Shown here piece by piece: positions 25,151 to 38,931 of a stretch of 64,000 nucleotides of DNA. Position 1 is the stretch's first letter; each line of letters begins with the position of its first letter. Made by a program: the position numbers and the translations under genes. Where the stretch lies: assembly GCA_964057225.1 (NCBI GenBank), contig OZ059895.1:21152688-21216687 (forward strand), written 5' to 3'. The stretch comes from Auanema rhodensis. Lineage: Eukaryota; Nematoda; Chromadorea; Rhabditida; Rhabditidae. Under the pieces are notes generated by a model. That model worked only from the letters and a program-made list of their open reading frames with translations, ran no database searches and was not told the DNA's origin.

Positions 25151-27494
25151 GTGCTTGGTAACCATGACTTTGAAATTTACGTGAACTTTAATTTATGCTT
25201 ATTAAGTGTACACGTGATGTGCACTTGGTATGTAACTCGCTTCACGTGAAAGATAAAGGGATTCGGTTTTCAAAATTAGATTCCCCATGTCCATATTAGT
25301 CTAAAAACAAATTTTTATTAATATTGGTGCATGGTAACCATGACTTTGAAATTTACGTGAACTTTAATTTATGCTAATTAAGTGTACACATGATGTGCGC
25401 TTGGTATGTAACTCGCTTCACGTGAAAGATAAAGAGATGCGGTTTTCAAAATTAGATTCCCCATTTCCATATTAGTCTAAAAACAATATTTTATTGATAT
25501 TGGTGCATGGCAACCATGACTTTAAAATTTACGTGAACTTTAATTTATGCTAATTAAGTGTACACATGATGTGCACTTGGTATGTAACTCGCTTCACGTC
25601 AAAGATAAAGAGATGCGGTTTTCAAAATTAGATTCCCCATGTCCATATTAGTCTAAAAACAAATTTTTATTAATATTGGTGCATGGTAACCATGACTTTG
25701 AAATTTACGTGAACTTTAATTTATGCTAATTAAGTGTACACATGATGTGCGCTTGGTATGTAACTCGCTTCACGTGAAAGATAAAGAGATGCGGTTTTCA
25801 AAATTAGATTCCTCATGTCCATACTAGTCTAAAAACGAATTTTTATTGATATTGGTGGATGGTAACCATGACTTTGTAATTTACGTGAACTTTAATTTAT
25901 GCTAATTAAGTGTACACGTGATGTGCACTTGGTATGTAACTCGCTTCACGTGAAAGATAAAGAGATGCGGTTTTCAAAATTAGATTCCTCATGTCCATAT
26001 TAGTCTAAAAACGAATTTTCATTGATATTGATGCATGGTAACCATGACTTTGAAATTTACGTGAACTTTAATTTATGCTTATTAAGTGTACACATGATGT
26101 GCGCTTGGTATGTAACTCGCTTCACGTGAAAGATAAAGAGATGCGGTTTTCAAAATTAGATTCCTCATGTCCATATTAGTCTAAAAACGAATTTTTATTG
26201 ATATTGATGCATGGTAACCATGACTTTGAAATTTACGTGAACTTTAATTTATGCTTATTAAGTGTACACGTGATGTGCACTTGGTATGTAACTTGCTTCA
26301 CGTGAAAGATAAAGGGATGCGGTTTTCAAAATTAGATTCCCCATGTCCATATTAGTCTAAAAACAAATTTTTGTTGATATTGGTGGATGGTAACCATGAC
26401 TTTGAAATTTACGTGAACTTTAATTTATGCTAATTAAGTGTACACGTGATGTGCACTCGGTATGTAACTCGCTTCACGTGAAATATGAAGAGATGCGGTT
26501 TTCAAAATTAGATTCCCCATGTCCATATTAGTCTAAAAACAAATTTTTATTAATATTGGTGCTTGGTAACCATGACTTTGAAATTTACGTGAACTTTAAT
26601 TTATGCTAATTAAGTGAACACATGATGTGCACTTGGTATGTAACTCGCTTCACGTGAAAGATAGAGAGATGCGGTTTTCAAAATAGATTCCCCATGTCCA
26701 TATTAGTCTAAAAACGAATTTTTATTGATATTGATTCATGGTAACCATGACTTTGAAAATTACGTGAACTTTAATTTATGCTAATTAAGTGAACACATGA
26801 TGTGCACTTGGTATGTAACTCGCTTCACGTGAAAGATAAAGGGATGCGGTTTTCAAAAGTAGATTCCCCATGTCCATATTAGTCTAAAAACAAATTTTTA
26901 TTAATATTGGTGCATGGTAACCATGACTTTGAAATTTACGTGAACTTTAATTTATGCTAATTAAGTGTACACATGATGTGCGCTTGGTATGTAACTCGCT
27001 TCACGTGAAAGATAAAGAGATGCGGTTTTCAAAATTAGATTCCCCATTTCCATATTAGTCTAAAAACAATATTTTATTGATATTGGTGCATGGCAACCAT
27101 GACTTTAAAATTTACGTGAACTTTAATTTATGCTAATTAAGTGTACACATATTGTGCACTTGGTATGTAACTCGCTTCACGTCAAAGATAAAGAGATGCG
27201 GTTTTCAAAATTAGATTCCCCATGTCCATATTAGTCTAAAAACGAATTTTTATTGATATTGATGCATGGTAACCATGACTTTGAAATTTACGTGAACTTT
27301 AATTTATGCTTATTAAGTGTACACGTGATGTGCACTTGGTATGTAACTTGCTTCACGTGAAAGATAAAGGGATGCGGTTTTCAAAATTAGATTCCACATG
27401 TCCATATTAGTCTAAAAACAAATTTTTGTTGATATTGGTGGATGGTAACCATGACTTTGTAATTTACGTGAACTTTAATTTATGCTAATTAAGT
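24297..27494. repeat. Higher-order block A-prime, lacking two monomers of block A
   Basis: It follows block A at an offset of 5,279 bp up to 25,150 and 4,927 bp from 25,151 to 27,494. The change of offset is a deletion of exactly two units, which removes the GCTATTTAAG / TTCAAGTG monomers. GGGATTCGGT lies at 25,258 (20,331 in A). ACATATTG occurs at 27,147 where A has ACATGTTG, a single base difference. The right end is at GTGAACAC (27,494), where block A has GTGTACAC. Confidence 0.85.
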
Positions 27495-29151
27495 GAACAC
27501 ATGATGTGCACTTGGTATGTAACTCGCTTCACGTGAAAGATAAAGGGATGCGGTTTTCAAAATTAGATTCCCCATGTCCATATTAGTCTAAAAACAAATT
27601 TTTATTAATATTGGTGCATGGTAACCATGACTTTGAAATTTACGTGAACTTTAATTTATGCTAATTAAGTGTACACATGATGTGCGCTTGGTATGTAACT
27701 CGCTTCACGTCAAAGATAAAGAGATGCGGTTTTCAAAATTAGATTCCCCATGTCCATATTAGTCTAAAAACAAATTTTTATTAATATTGGTGCATGGTAA
27801 CCATGACTTTGTAATTTACGTGAACTTTAATTTATGCTAATTAAGTGAACACATGATGTGCACTTGGTATGTAACTCGCTTCACGTGAAAGATAAAGGGA
27901 TGCGGTTTTCAAAATTAGATTCCCCATGTCCATATTAGTCTAAAAACAAATTTTTGTTGATATTGGTGGATGGTAACCATGACTTTGTAATTTACGTGAA
28001 CTTTAATTTATGCTAATTAAGTGAACACATGATGTGCACTTGGTATGTAACTCGCTTCACGTGAAAGATAAAGAGATGCGGTTTTCAAAATTAGATTCCC
28101 CATTTCCATATTAGTCTAAAAACAATATTTTATTGATATTGGTGCATGGCAACCATGACTTTAAAATTTACGTGAACTTTAATTTATGCTAATTAAGTGT
28201 ACACATGTTGTGCACTTGGTATGTAACTCGCTTCACGTCAAAGATAAAGAGATGCGGTTTTCAAAATTAGATTCCCCATGTCCATATTAGTCTAAAAACG
28301 AATTTTTATTGATATTGATGCATGGTAACCATGACTTTGAAATTTACGTGAACTTTAATTTATGCTTATTAAGTGTACACGTGATGTGCACTTGGTATGT
28401 AACTTGCTTCACGTGAAAGATAAAGGGATGCGGTTTTCAAAATTAGATTCCACATGTCCATATTAGTCTAAAAACAAATTTTTGTTGATATTGGTGGATG
28501 GTAACCATGACTTTGTAATTTACGTGAACTTTAATTTATGCTAATTAAGTGAACACATGATGTGCACTTGGTATGTAACTCGCTTCACGTGAAAGATAAA
28601 GGGATGCGGTTTTCAAAATTAGATTCCCCATGTCCATATTAGTCTAAAAACAAATTTTTATTAATATTGGTGCATGGTAACCATGACTTTGAAATTTACG
28701 TGAACTTTAATTTATGCTAATTAAGTGTACACATGATGTGCGCTTGGTATGTAACTCGCTTCACGTGAAAGATAAAGAGATGCGGTTTTCAAAATTAGAT
28801 TCCCCATTTCCATATTAGTCTAAAAACAATATTTTATTGATATTGGTGCATGGCAACCATGACTTTAAAATTTACGTGAACTTTAATTTATGCTAATTAA
28901 GTGTACACATGATGTGCACTTGGTATGTAACTCGCTTCACGTCAAAGATAAAGAGATGCGGTTTTCAAAATTAGATTCCCCATGTCCATATTAGTCTAAA
29001 AACGAATTTTTATTGATATTGATTCATGGTAACCATGACTTTGAAAATTACGTGAACTTTAATTTATGCTAATTAAGTGAACACATGATGTGCACTTGGT
29101 ATGTAACTCGCTTCACGTGAAAGATAAAGGGATGCGGTTTTCAAAAGTAGA
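27495..29151. repeat. Linker between A-prime and the tandem 28-mers
   Basis: About nine monomers. The 7-unit spacing between ACACATGTTG at 28,201 and 29,433 (1,232 bp) is the same as at 38,407-39,639 and 40,695-41,927. The 7-monomer order is: C83 with GTTG; AACTTGC with ATTCCAC; GTAATTT with GTGAACAC; GCGC with CAATATT; C83 with GATTCATGG; GAAAATTAC with AAAAGTAG; and GCGC with CAATATT. From 28,201 the sequence aligns with 33,480 at 5,279 bp. Confidence 0.7.
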
Positions 29152-32100
29152 TTCCCCATGTCCATATTAGTCTAAAAACAAATTTTTATTAATATTGGTG
29201 CATGGTAACCATGACTTTGAAATTTACGTGAACTTTAATTTATGCTAATTAAGTGTACACATGATGTGCGCTTGGTATGTAACTCGCTTCACGTGAAAGA
29301 TAAAGAGATGCGGTTTTCAAAATTAGATTCCCCATTTCCATATTAGTCTAAAAACAATATTTTATTGATATTGGTGCATGGCAACCATGACTTTAAAATT
29401 TACGTGAACTTTAATTTATGCTAATTAAGTGTACACATGTTGTGCACTTGGTATGTAACTCGCTTCACGTCAAAGATAAAGAGATGCGGTTTTCAAAATT
29501 AGATTCCCCATGTCCATATTAGTCTAAAAACGAATTTTTATTGATATTGATGCATGGTAACCATGACTTTGAAATTTACGTGAACTTTAATTTATGCTTA
29601 TTAAGTGTACACGTGATGTGCACTTGGTATGTAACTTGCTTCACGTGAAAGATAAAGGGATGCGGTTTTCAAAATTAGATTCCACATGTCCATATTAGTC
29701 TAAAAACAAATTTTTGTTGATATTGGTGGATGGTAACCATGACTTTGTAATTTACGTGAACTTTAATTTATGCTAATTAAGTGAACACATGATGTGCACT
29801 TGGTATGTAACTCGCTTCACGTGAAAGATAAAGGGATGCGGTTTTCAAAATTAGATTCCCCATGTCCATATTAGTCTAAAAACAAATTTTTATTAATATT
29901 GGTGCATGGTAACCATGACTTTGAAATTTACGTGAACTTTAATTTATGCTAATTAAGTGTACACATGATGTGCGCTTGGTATGTAACTCGCTTCACGTGA
30001 AAGATAAAGAGATGCGGTTTTCAAAATTAGATTCCCCATTTCCATATTAGTCTAAAAACAATATTTTATTGATATTGGTGCATGGCAACCATGACTTTAA
30101 AATTTACGTGAACTTTAATTTATGCTAATTAAGTGTACACATGATGTGCACTTGGTATGTAACTCGCTTCACGTGAAAGATAAAGAGATGCGGTTTTCAA
30201 AATTAGATTCCCCATGTCCATATTAGTCTAAAAACAAATTTTTATTAATATTGGTGCATGGTAACCATGACTTTAAAATTTACGTGAACTTTAATTTATG
30301 CTTATTAAGTGTACACGTGATGTGCACTTGGTATGTAACTCGCTTCACGTGAAAGATAAAGAGATGCGGTTTTCAAAATTAGATTCCCCATGTCCATATT
30401 AGTCTAAAAACAAATTTTTATTAATATTGGTGCATGGTAACCATGACTTTGAAATTTACGTGAACTTTAATTTATGCTAATTAAGTGTACACGTGATGTG
30501 CACTTGGTATGTAACTCGCTTCACGTGAAAGATAAAGAGATGCGGTTTTCAAAATTAGATTCCTCATGTCCATATTAGTCTAAAAACGAATTTTTATTGA
30601 TATTGATGCATGGTAACCATGACTTTGAAATTTACGTGAACTTTAATTTATGCTTATTAAGTGTACACATGATGTGCGCTTGGTATGTAACTCGCTTCAC
30701 GTGAAAGATAAAGAGATGCGGTTTTCAAAATTAGATTCCCCATTTCCATATTAGTCTAAAAACAATATTTTATTGATATTGGTGCATGGCAACCATGACT
30801 TTAAAATTTACGTGAACTTTAATTTATGCTAATTAAGTGTACACATATTGTGCACTTGGTATGTAACTCGCTTCACGTCAAAGATAAAGAGATGCGGTTT
30901 TCAAAATTAGATTCCCCATGTCCATATTAGTCTAAAAACGAATTTTTATTGATATTGATGCATGGTAACCATGACTTTGAAATTTACGTGAACTTTAATT
31001 TATGCTTATTAAGTGTACACGTGATGTGCACTTGGTATGTAACTTGCTTCACGTGAAAGATAAAGGGATGCGGTTTTCAAAATTAGATTCCACATGTCCA
31101 TATTAGTCTAAAAACAAATTTTTGTTGATATTGGTGGATGGTAACCATGACTTTGTAATTTACGTGAACTTTAATTTATGCTATTTAAGTGTACACGTGA
31201 TGTGCACTTGGTATGTAACTCGCTTCACGTGAAAGATAAAGAGATGCGGTTTTCAAAATTAGATTCCTCATGTCCATATCAGTCTAAAAACGAATTTTTA
31301 TTGATATTGATGCATGGTAACCATGACTTTGAAATTTACGTGAACTTTAATTTATGCTAATTAAGTGTACACGTGATGTGCACTCGGTATGTAACTCGCT
31401 TCAAGTGAAATATGAAGAGATGCGGTTTTCAAAATTAGATTCCCCATGTCCATATTAGTCTAAAAACAAATTTTTATTGATATTGGTGCTTGGTAACCAT
31501 GACTTTGAAATTTACGTGAACTTTAATTTATGCTTATTAAGTGTACACGTGATGTGCACTTGGTATGTAACTCGCTTCACGTGAAAGATAAAGGGATTCG
31601 GTTTTCAAAATTAGATTCCCCATGTCCATATTAGTCTAAAAACAAATTTTTATTAATATTGGTGCATGGTAACCATGACTTTGAAATTTACGTGAACTTT
31701 AATTTATGCTAATTAAGTGTACACATGATGTGCGCTTGGTATGTAACTCGCTTCACGTGAAAGATAAAGAGATGCGGTTTTCAAAATTAGATTCCCCATT
31801 TCCATATTAGTCTAAAAACAATATTTTATTGATATTGGTGCATGGCAACCATGACTTTAAAATTTACGTGAACTTTAATTTATGCTAATTAAGTGTACAC
31901 ATGATGTGCACTTGGTATGTAACTCGCTTCACGTCAAAGATAAAGAGATGCGGTTTTCAAAATTAGATTCCCCATGTCCATATTAGTCTAAAAACAAATT
32001 TTTATTAATATTGGTGCATGGTAACCATGACTTTGAAATTTACGTGAACTTTAATTTATGCTAATTAAGTGTACACATGATGTGCGCTTGGTATGTAACT

Positions 32101-34078
32101 CGCTTCACGTGAAAGATAAAGAGATGCGGTTTTCAAAATTAGATTCCTCATGTCCATACTAGTCTAAAAACGAATTTTTATTGATATTGGTGGATGGTAA
32201 CCATGACTTTGTAATTTACGTGAACTTTAATTTATGCTAATTAAGTGTACACGTGATGTGCACTTGGTATGTAACTCGCTTCACGTGAAAGATAAAGAGA
32301 TGCGGTTTTCAAAATTAGATTCCTCATGTCCATATTAGTCTAAAAACGAATTTTCATTGATATTGATGCATGGTAACCATGACTTTGAAATTTACGTGAA
32401 CTTTAATTTATGCTTATTAAGTGTACACATGATGTGCGCTTGGTATGTAACTCGCTTCACGTGAAAGATAAAGAGATGCGGTTTTCAAAATTAGATTCCT
32501 CATGTCCATATTAGTCTAAAAACGAATTTTTATTGATATTGATGCATGGTAACCATGACTTTGAAATTTACGTGAACTTTAATTTATGCTTATTAAGTGT
32601 ACACGTGATGTGCACTTGGTATGTAACTTGCTTCACGTGAAAGATAAAGGGATGCGGTTTTCAAAATTAGATTCCCCATGTCCATATTAGTCTAAAAACA
32701 AATTTTTGTTGATATTGGTGGATGGTAACCATGACTTTGAAATTTACGTGAACTTTAATTTATGCTAATTAAGTGTACACGTGATGTGCACTCGGTATGT
32801 AACTCGCTTCACGTGAAATATGAAGAGATGCGGTTTTCAAAATTAGATTCCCCATGTCCATATTAGTCTAAAAACAAATTTTTATTAATATTGGTGCTTG
32901 GTAACCATGACTTTGAAATTTACGTGAACTTTAATTTATGCTAATTAAGTGAACACATGATGTGCACTTGGTATGTAACTCGCTTCACGTGAAAGATAGA
33001 GAGATGCGGTTTTCAAAATAGATTCCCCATGTCCATATTAGTCTAAAAACGAATTTTTATTGATATTGATTCATGGTAACCATGACTTTGAAAATTACGT
33101 GAACTTTAATTTATGCTAATTAAGTGAACACATGATGTGCACTTGGTATGTAACTCGCTTCACGTGAAAGATAAAGGGATGCGGTTTTCAAAAGTAGATT
33201 CCCCATGTCCATATTAGTCTAAAAACAAATTTTTATTAATATTGGTGCATGGTAACCATGACTTTGAAATTTACGTGAACTTTAATTTATGCTAATTAAG
33301 TGTACACATGATGTGCGCTTGGTATGTAACTCGCTTCACGTGAAAGATAAAGAGATGCGGTTTTCAAAATTAGATTCCCCATTTCCATATTAGTCTAAAA
33401 ACAATATTTTATTGATATTGGTGCATGGCAACCATGACTTTAAAATTTACGTGAACTTTAATTTATGCTAATTAAGTGTACACATGTTGTGCACTTGGTA
33501 TGTAACTCGCTTCACGTCAAAGATAAAGAGATGCGGTTTTCAAAATTAGATTCCCCATGTCCATATTAGTCTAAAAACGAATTTTTATTGATATTGATGC
33601 ATGGTAACCATGACTTTGAAATTTACGTGAACTTTAATTTATGCTTATTAAGTGTACACGTGATGTGCACTTGGTATGTAACTTGCTTCACGTGAAAGAT
33701 AAAGGGATGCGGTTTTCAAAATTAGATTCCACATGTCCATATTAGTCTAAAAACAAATTTTTGTTGATATTGGTGGATGGTAACCATGACTTTGTAATTT
33801 ACGTGAACTTTAATTTATGCTAATTAAGTGAACACATGATGTGCACTTGGTATGTAACTCGCTTCACGTGAAAGATAAAGGGATGCGGTTTTCAAAATTA
33901 GATTCCCCATGTCCATATTAGTCTAAAAACAAATTTTTATTAATATTGGTGCATGGTAACCATGACTTTGAAATTTACGTGAACTTTAATTTATGCTAAT
34001 TAAGTGAACACATGATGTGCACTTGGTATGTAACTCGCTTCACGTGAAAGATAAAGGGATGCGGTTTTCAAAATTAGA
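29152..34078. repeat. 28-monomer higher-order unit (4,927 bp), copy B
   Basis: A 4,927-bp unit (28 x 176 minus one base, from a single 175-bp monomer near 33,017) followed directly by a second copy. Shared positions are ACACATGTTG at 29,433 and 34,360, ACATATTGTG at 30,843 and 35,770, GCTATTTAAG at 31,177 and 36,104, GGGATTCGGT at 31,593 and 36,520, and ACACATGTTG at 33,480 and 38,407. I noticed no difference over 29,152-34,004 against 34,079-38,931, but I did not align every base. The left edge is AAAAGTAG near 29,146, where copy C has AAAATTAG. Confidence 0.85.
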
Positions 34079-37000
34079 TTCCCCATGTCCATATTAGTCT
34101 AAAAACAAATTTTTATTAATATTGGTGCATGGTAACCATGACTTTGAAATTTACGTGAACTTTAATTTATGCTAATTAAGTGTACACATGATGTGCGCTT
34201 GGTATGTAACTCGCTTCACGTGAAAGATAAAGAGATGCGGTTTTCAAAATTAGATTCCCCATTTCCATATTAGTCTAAAAACAATATTTTATTGATATTG
34301 GTGCATGGCAACCATGACTTTAAAATTTACGTGAACTTTAATTTATGCTAATTAAGTGTACACATGTTGTGCACTTGGTATGTAACTCGCTTCACGTCAA
34401 AGATAAAGAGATGCGGTTTTCAAAATTAGATTCCCCATGTCCATATTAGTCTAAAAACGAATTTTTATTGATATTGATGCATGGTAACCATGACTTTGAA
34501 ATTTACGTGAACTTTAATTTATGCTTATTAAGTGTACACGTGATGTGCACTTGGTATGTAACTTGCTTCACGTGAAAGATAAAGGGATGCGGTTTTCAAA
34601 ATTAGATTCCACATGTCCATATTAGTCTAAAAACAAATTTTTGTTGATATTGGTGGATGGTAACCATGACTTTGTAATTTACGTGAACTTTAATTTATGC
34701 TAATTAAGTGAACACATGATGTGCACTTGGTATGTAACTCGCTTCACGTGAAAGATAAAGGGATGCGGTTTTCAAAATTAGATTCCCCATGTCCATATTA
34801 GTCTAAAAACAAATTTTTATTAATATTGGTGCATGGTAACCATGACTTTGAAATTTACGTGAACTTTAATTTATGCTAATTAAGTGTACACATGATGTGC
34901 GCTTGGTATGTAACTCGCTTCACGTGAAAGATAAAGAGATGCGGTTTTCAAAATTAGATTCCCCATTTCCATATTAGTCTAAAAACAATATTTTATTGAT
35001 ATTGGTGCATGGCAACCATGACTTTAAAATTTACGTGAACTTTAATTTATGCTAATTAAGTGTACACATGATGTGCACTTGGTATGTAACTCGCTTCACG
35101 TGAAAGATAAAGAGATGCGGTTTTCAAAATTAGATTCCCCATGTCCATATTAGTCTAAAAACAAATTTTTATTAATATTGGTGCATGGTAACCATGACTT
35201 TAAAATTTACGTGAACTTTAATTTATGCTTATTAAGTGTACACGTGATGTGCACTTGGTATGTAACTCGCTTCACGTGAAAGATAAAGAGATGCGGTTTT
35301 CAAAATTAGATTCCCCATGTCCATATTAGTCTAAAAACAAATTTTTATTAATATTGGTGCATGGTAACCATGACTTTGAAATTTACGTGAACTTTAATTT
35401 ATGCTAATTAAGTGTACACGTGATGTGCACTTGGTATGTAACTCGCTTCACGTGAAAGATAAAGAGATGCGGTTTTCAAAATTAGATTCCTCATGTCCAT
35501 ATTAGTCTAAAAACGAATTTTTATTGATATTGATGCATGGTAACCATGACTTTGAAATTTACGTGAACTTTAATTTATGCTTATTAAGTGTACACATGAT
35601 GTGCGCTTGGTATGTAACTCGCTTCACGTGAAAGATAAAGAGATGCGGTTTTCAAAATTAGATTCCCCATTTCCATATTAGTCTAAAAACAATATTTTAT
35701 TGATATTGGTGCATGGCAACCATGACTTTAAAATTTACGTGAACTTTAATTTATGCTAATTAAGTGTACACATATTGTGCACTTGGTATGTAACTCGCTT
35801 CACGTCAAAGATAAAGAGATGCGGTTTTCAAAATTAGATTCCCCATGTCCATATTAGTCTAAAAACGAATTTTTATTGATATTGATGCATGGTAACCATG
35901 ACTTTGAAATTTACGTGAACTTTAATTTATGCTTATTAAGTGTACACGTGATGTGCACTTGGTATGTAACTTGCTTCACGTGAAAGATAAAGGGATGCGG
36001 TTTTCAAAATTAGATTCCACATGTCCATATTAGTCTAAAAACAAATTTTTGTTGATATTGGTGGATGGTAACCATGACTTTGTAATTTACGTGAACTTTA
36101 ATTTATGCTATTTAAGTGTACACGTGATGTGCACTTGGTATGTAACTCGCTTCACGTGAAAGATAAAGAGATGCGGTTTTCAAAATTAGATTCCTCATGT
36201 CCATATCAGTCTAAAAACGAATTTTTATTGATATTGATGCATGGTAACCATGACTTTGAAATTTACGTGAACTTTAATTTATGCTAATTAAGTGTACACG
36301 TGATGTGCACTCGGTATGTAACTCGCTTCAAGTGAAATATGAAGAGATGCGGTTTTCAAAATTAGATTCCCCATGTCCATATTAGTCTAAAAACAAATTT
36401 TTATTGATATTGGTGCTTGGTAACCATGACTTTGAAATTTACGTGAACTTTAATTTATGCTTATTAAGTGTACACGTGATGTGCACTTGGTATGTAACTC
36501 GCTTCACGTGAAAGATAAAGGGATTCGGTTTTCAAAATTAGATTCCCCATGTCCATATTAGTCTAAAAACAAATTTTTATTAATATTGGTGCATGGTAAC
36601 CATGACTTTGAAATTTACGTGAACTTTAATTTATGCTAATTAAGTGTACACATGATGTGCGCTTGGTATGTAACTCGCTTCACGTGAAAGATAAAGAGAT
36701 GCGGTTTTCAAAATTAGATTCCCCATTTCCATATTAGTCTAAAAACAATATTTTATTGATATTGGTGCATGGCAACCATGACTTTAAAATTTACGTGAAC
36801 TTTAATTTATGCTAATTAAGTGTACACATGATGTGCACTTGGTATGTAACTCGCTTCACGTCAAAGATAAAGAGATGCGGTTTTCAAAATTAGATTCCCC
36901 ATGTCCATATTAGTCTAAAAACAAATTTTTATTAATATTGGTGCATGGTAACCATGACTTTGAAATTTACGTGAACTTTAATTTATGCTAATTAAGTGTA

Positions 37001-38931
37001 CACATGATGTGCGCTTGGTATGTAACTCGCTTCACGTGAAAGATAAAGAGATGCGGTTTTCAAAATTAGATTCCTCATGTCCATACTAGTCTAAAAACGA
37101 ATTTTTATTGATATTGGTGGATGGTAACCATGACTTTGTAATTTACGTGAACTTTAATTTATGCTAATTAAGTGTACACGTGATGTGCACTTGGTATGTA
37201 ACTCGCTTCACGTGAAAGATAAAGAGATGCGGTTTTCAAAATTAGATTCCTCATGTCCATATTAGTCTAAAAACGAATTTTCATTGATATTGATGCATGG
37301 TAACCATGACTTTGAAATTTACGTGAACTTTAATTTATGCTTATTAAGTGTACACATGATGTGCGCTTGGTATGTAACTCGCTTCACGTGAAAGATAAAG
37401 AGATGCGGTTTTCAAAATTAGATTCCTCATGTCCATATTAGTCTAAAAACGAATTTTTATTGATATTGATGCATGGTAACCATGACTTTGAAATTTACGT
37501 GAACTTTAATTTATGCTTATTAAGTGTACACGTGATGTGCACTTGGTATGTAACTTGCTTCACGTGAAAGATAAAGGGATGCGGTTTTCAAAATTAGATT
37601 CCCCATGTCCATATTAGTCTAAAAACAAATTTTTGTTGATATTGGTGGATGGTAACCATGACTTTGAAATTTACGTGAACTTTAATTTATGCTAATTAAG
37701 TGTACACGTGATGTGCACTCGGTATGTAACTCGCTTCACGTGAAATATGAAGAGATGCGGTTTTCAAAATTAGATTCCCCATGTCCATATTAGTCTAAAA
37801 ACAAATTTTTATTAATATTGGTGCTTGGTAACCATGACTTTGAAATTTACGTGAACTTTAATTTATGCTAATTAAGTGAACACATGATGTGCACTTGGTA
37901 TGTAACTCGCTTCACGTGAAAGATAGAGAGATGCGGTTTTCAAAATAGATTCCCCATGTCCATATTAGTCTAAAAACGAATTTTTATTGATATTGATTCA
38001 TGGTAACCATGACTTTGAAAATTACGTGAACTTTAATTTATGCTAATTAAGTGAACACATGATGTGCACTTGGTATGTAACTCGCTTCACGTGAAAGATA
38101 AAGGGATGCGGTTTTCAAAAGTAGATTCCCCATGTCCATATTAGTCTAAAAACAAATTTTTATTAATATTGGTGCATGGTAACCATGACTTTGAAATTTA
38201 CGTGAACTTTAATTTATGCTAATTAAGTGTACACATGATGTGCGCTTGGTATGTAACTCGCTTCACGTGAAAGATAAAGAGATGCGGTTTTCAAAATTAG
38301 ATTCCCCATTTCCATATTAGTCTAAAAACAATATTTTATTGATATTGGTGCATGGCAACCATGACTTTAAAATTTACGTGAACTTTAATTTATGCTAATT
38401 AAGTGTACACATGTTGTGCACTTGGTATGTAACTCGCTTCACGTCAAAGATAAAGAGATGCGGTTTTCAAAATTAGATTCCCCATGTCCATATTAGTCTA
38501 AAAACGAATTTTTATTGATATTGATGCATGGTAACCATGACTTTGAAATTTACGTGAACTTTAATTTATGCTTATTAAGTGTACACGTGATGTGCACTTG
38601 GTATGTAACTTGCTTCACGTGAAAGATAAAGGGATGCGGTTTTCAAAATTAGATTCCACATGTCCATATTAGTCTAAAAACAAATTTTTGTTGATATTGG
38701 TGGATGGTAACCATGACTTTGTAATTTACGTGAACTTTAATTTATGCTAATTAAGTGAACACATGATGTGCACTTGGTATGTAACTCGCTTCACGTGAAA
38801 GATAAAGGGATGCGGTTTTCAAAATTAGATTCCCCATGTCCATATTAGTCTAAAAACAAATTTTTATTAATATTGGTGCATGGTAACCATGACTTTGAAA
38901 TTTACGTGAACTTTAATTTATGCTAATTAAG
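34079..38931. repeat. 28-monomer higher-order unit (4,927 bp), copy C
   Basis: Second tandem copy of the 28-mer. It includes the same single 175-bp monomer (near 37,943), hybrid monomer (near 37,105) and rare markers as copy B. The copies part near 38,932, where this one enters GTGTACAC / GCGC and copy B enters GTGAACAC / GCAC at 34,005. The beginning of the unit (34,079-35,101) is seen once more at 39,358-40,380 (offset 5,279), so a third copy starts and is then replaced by shorter repeats. Confidence 0.85.
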
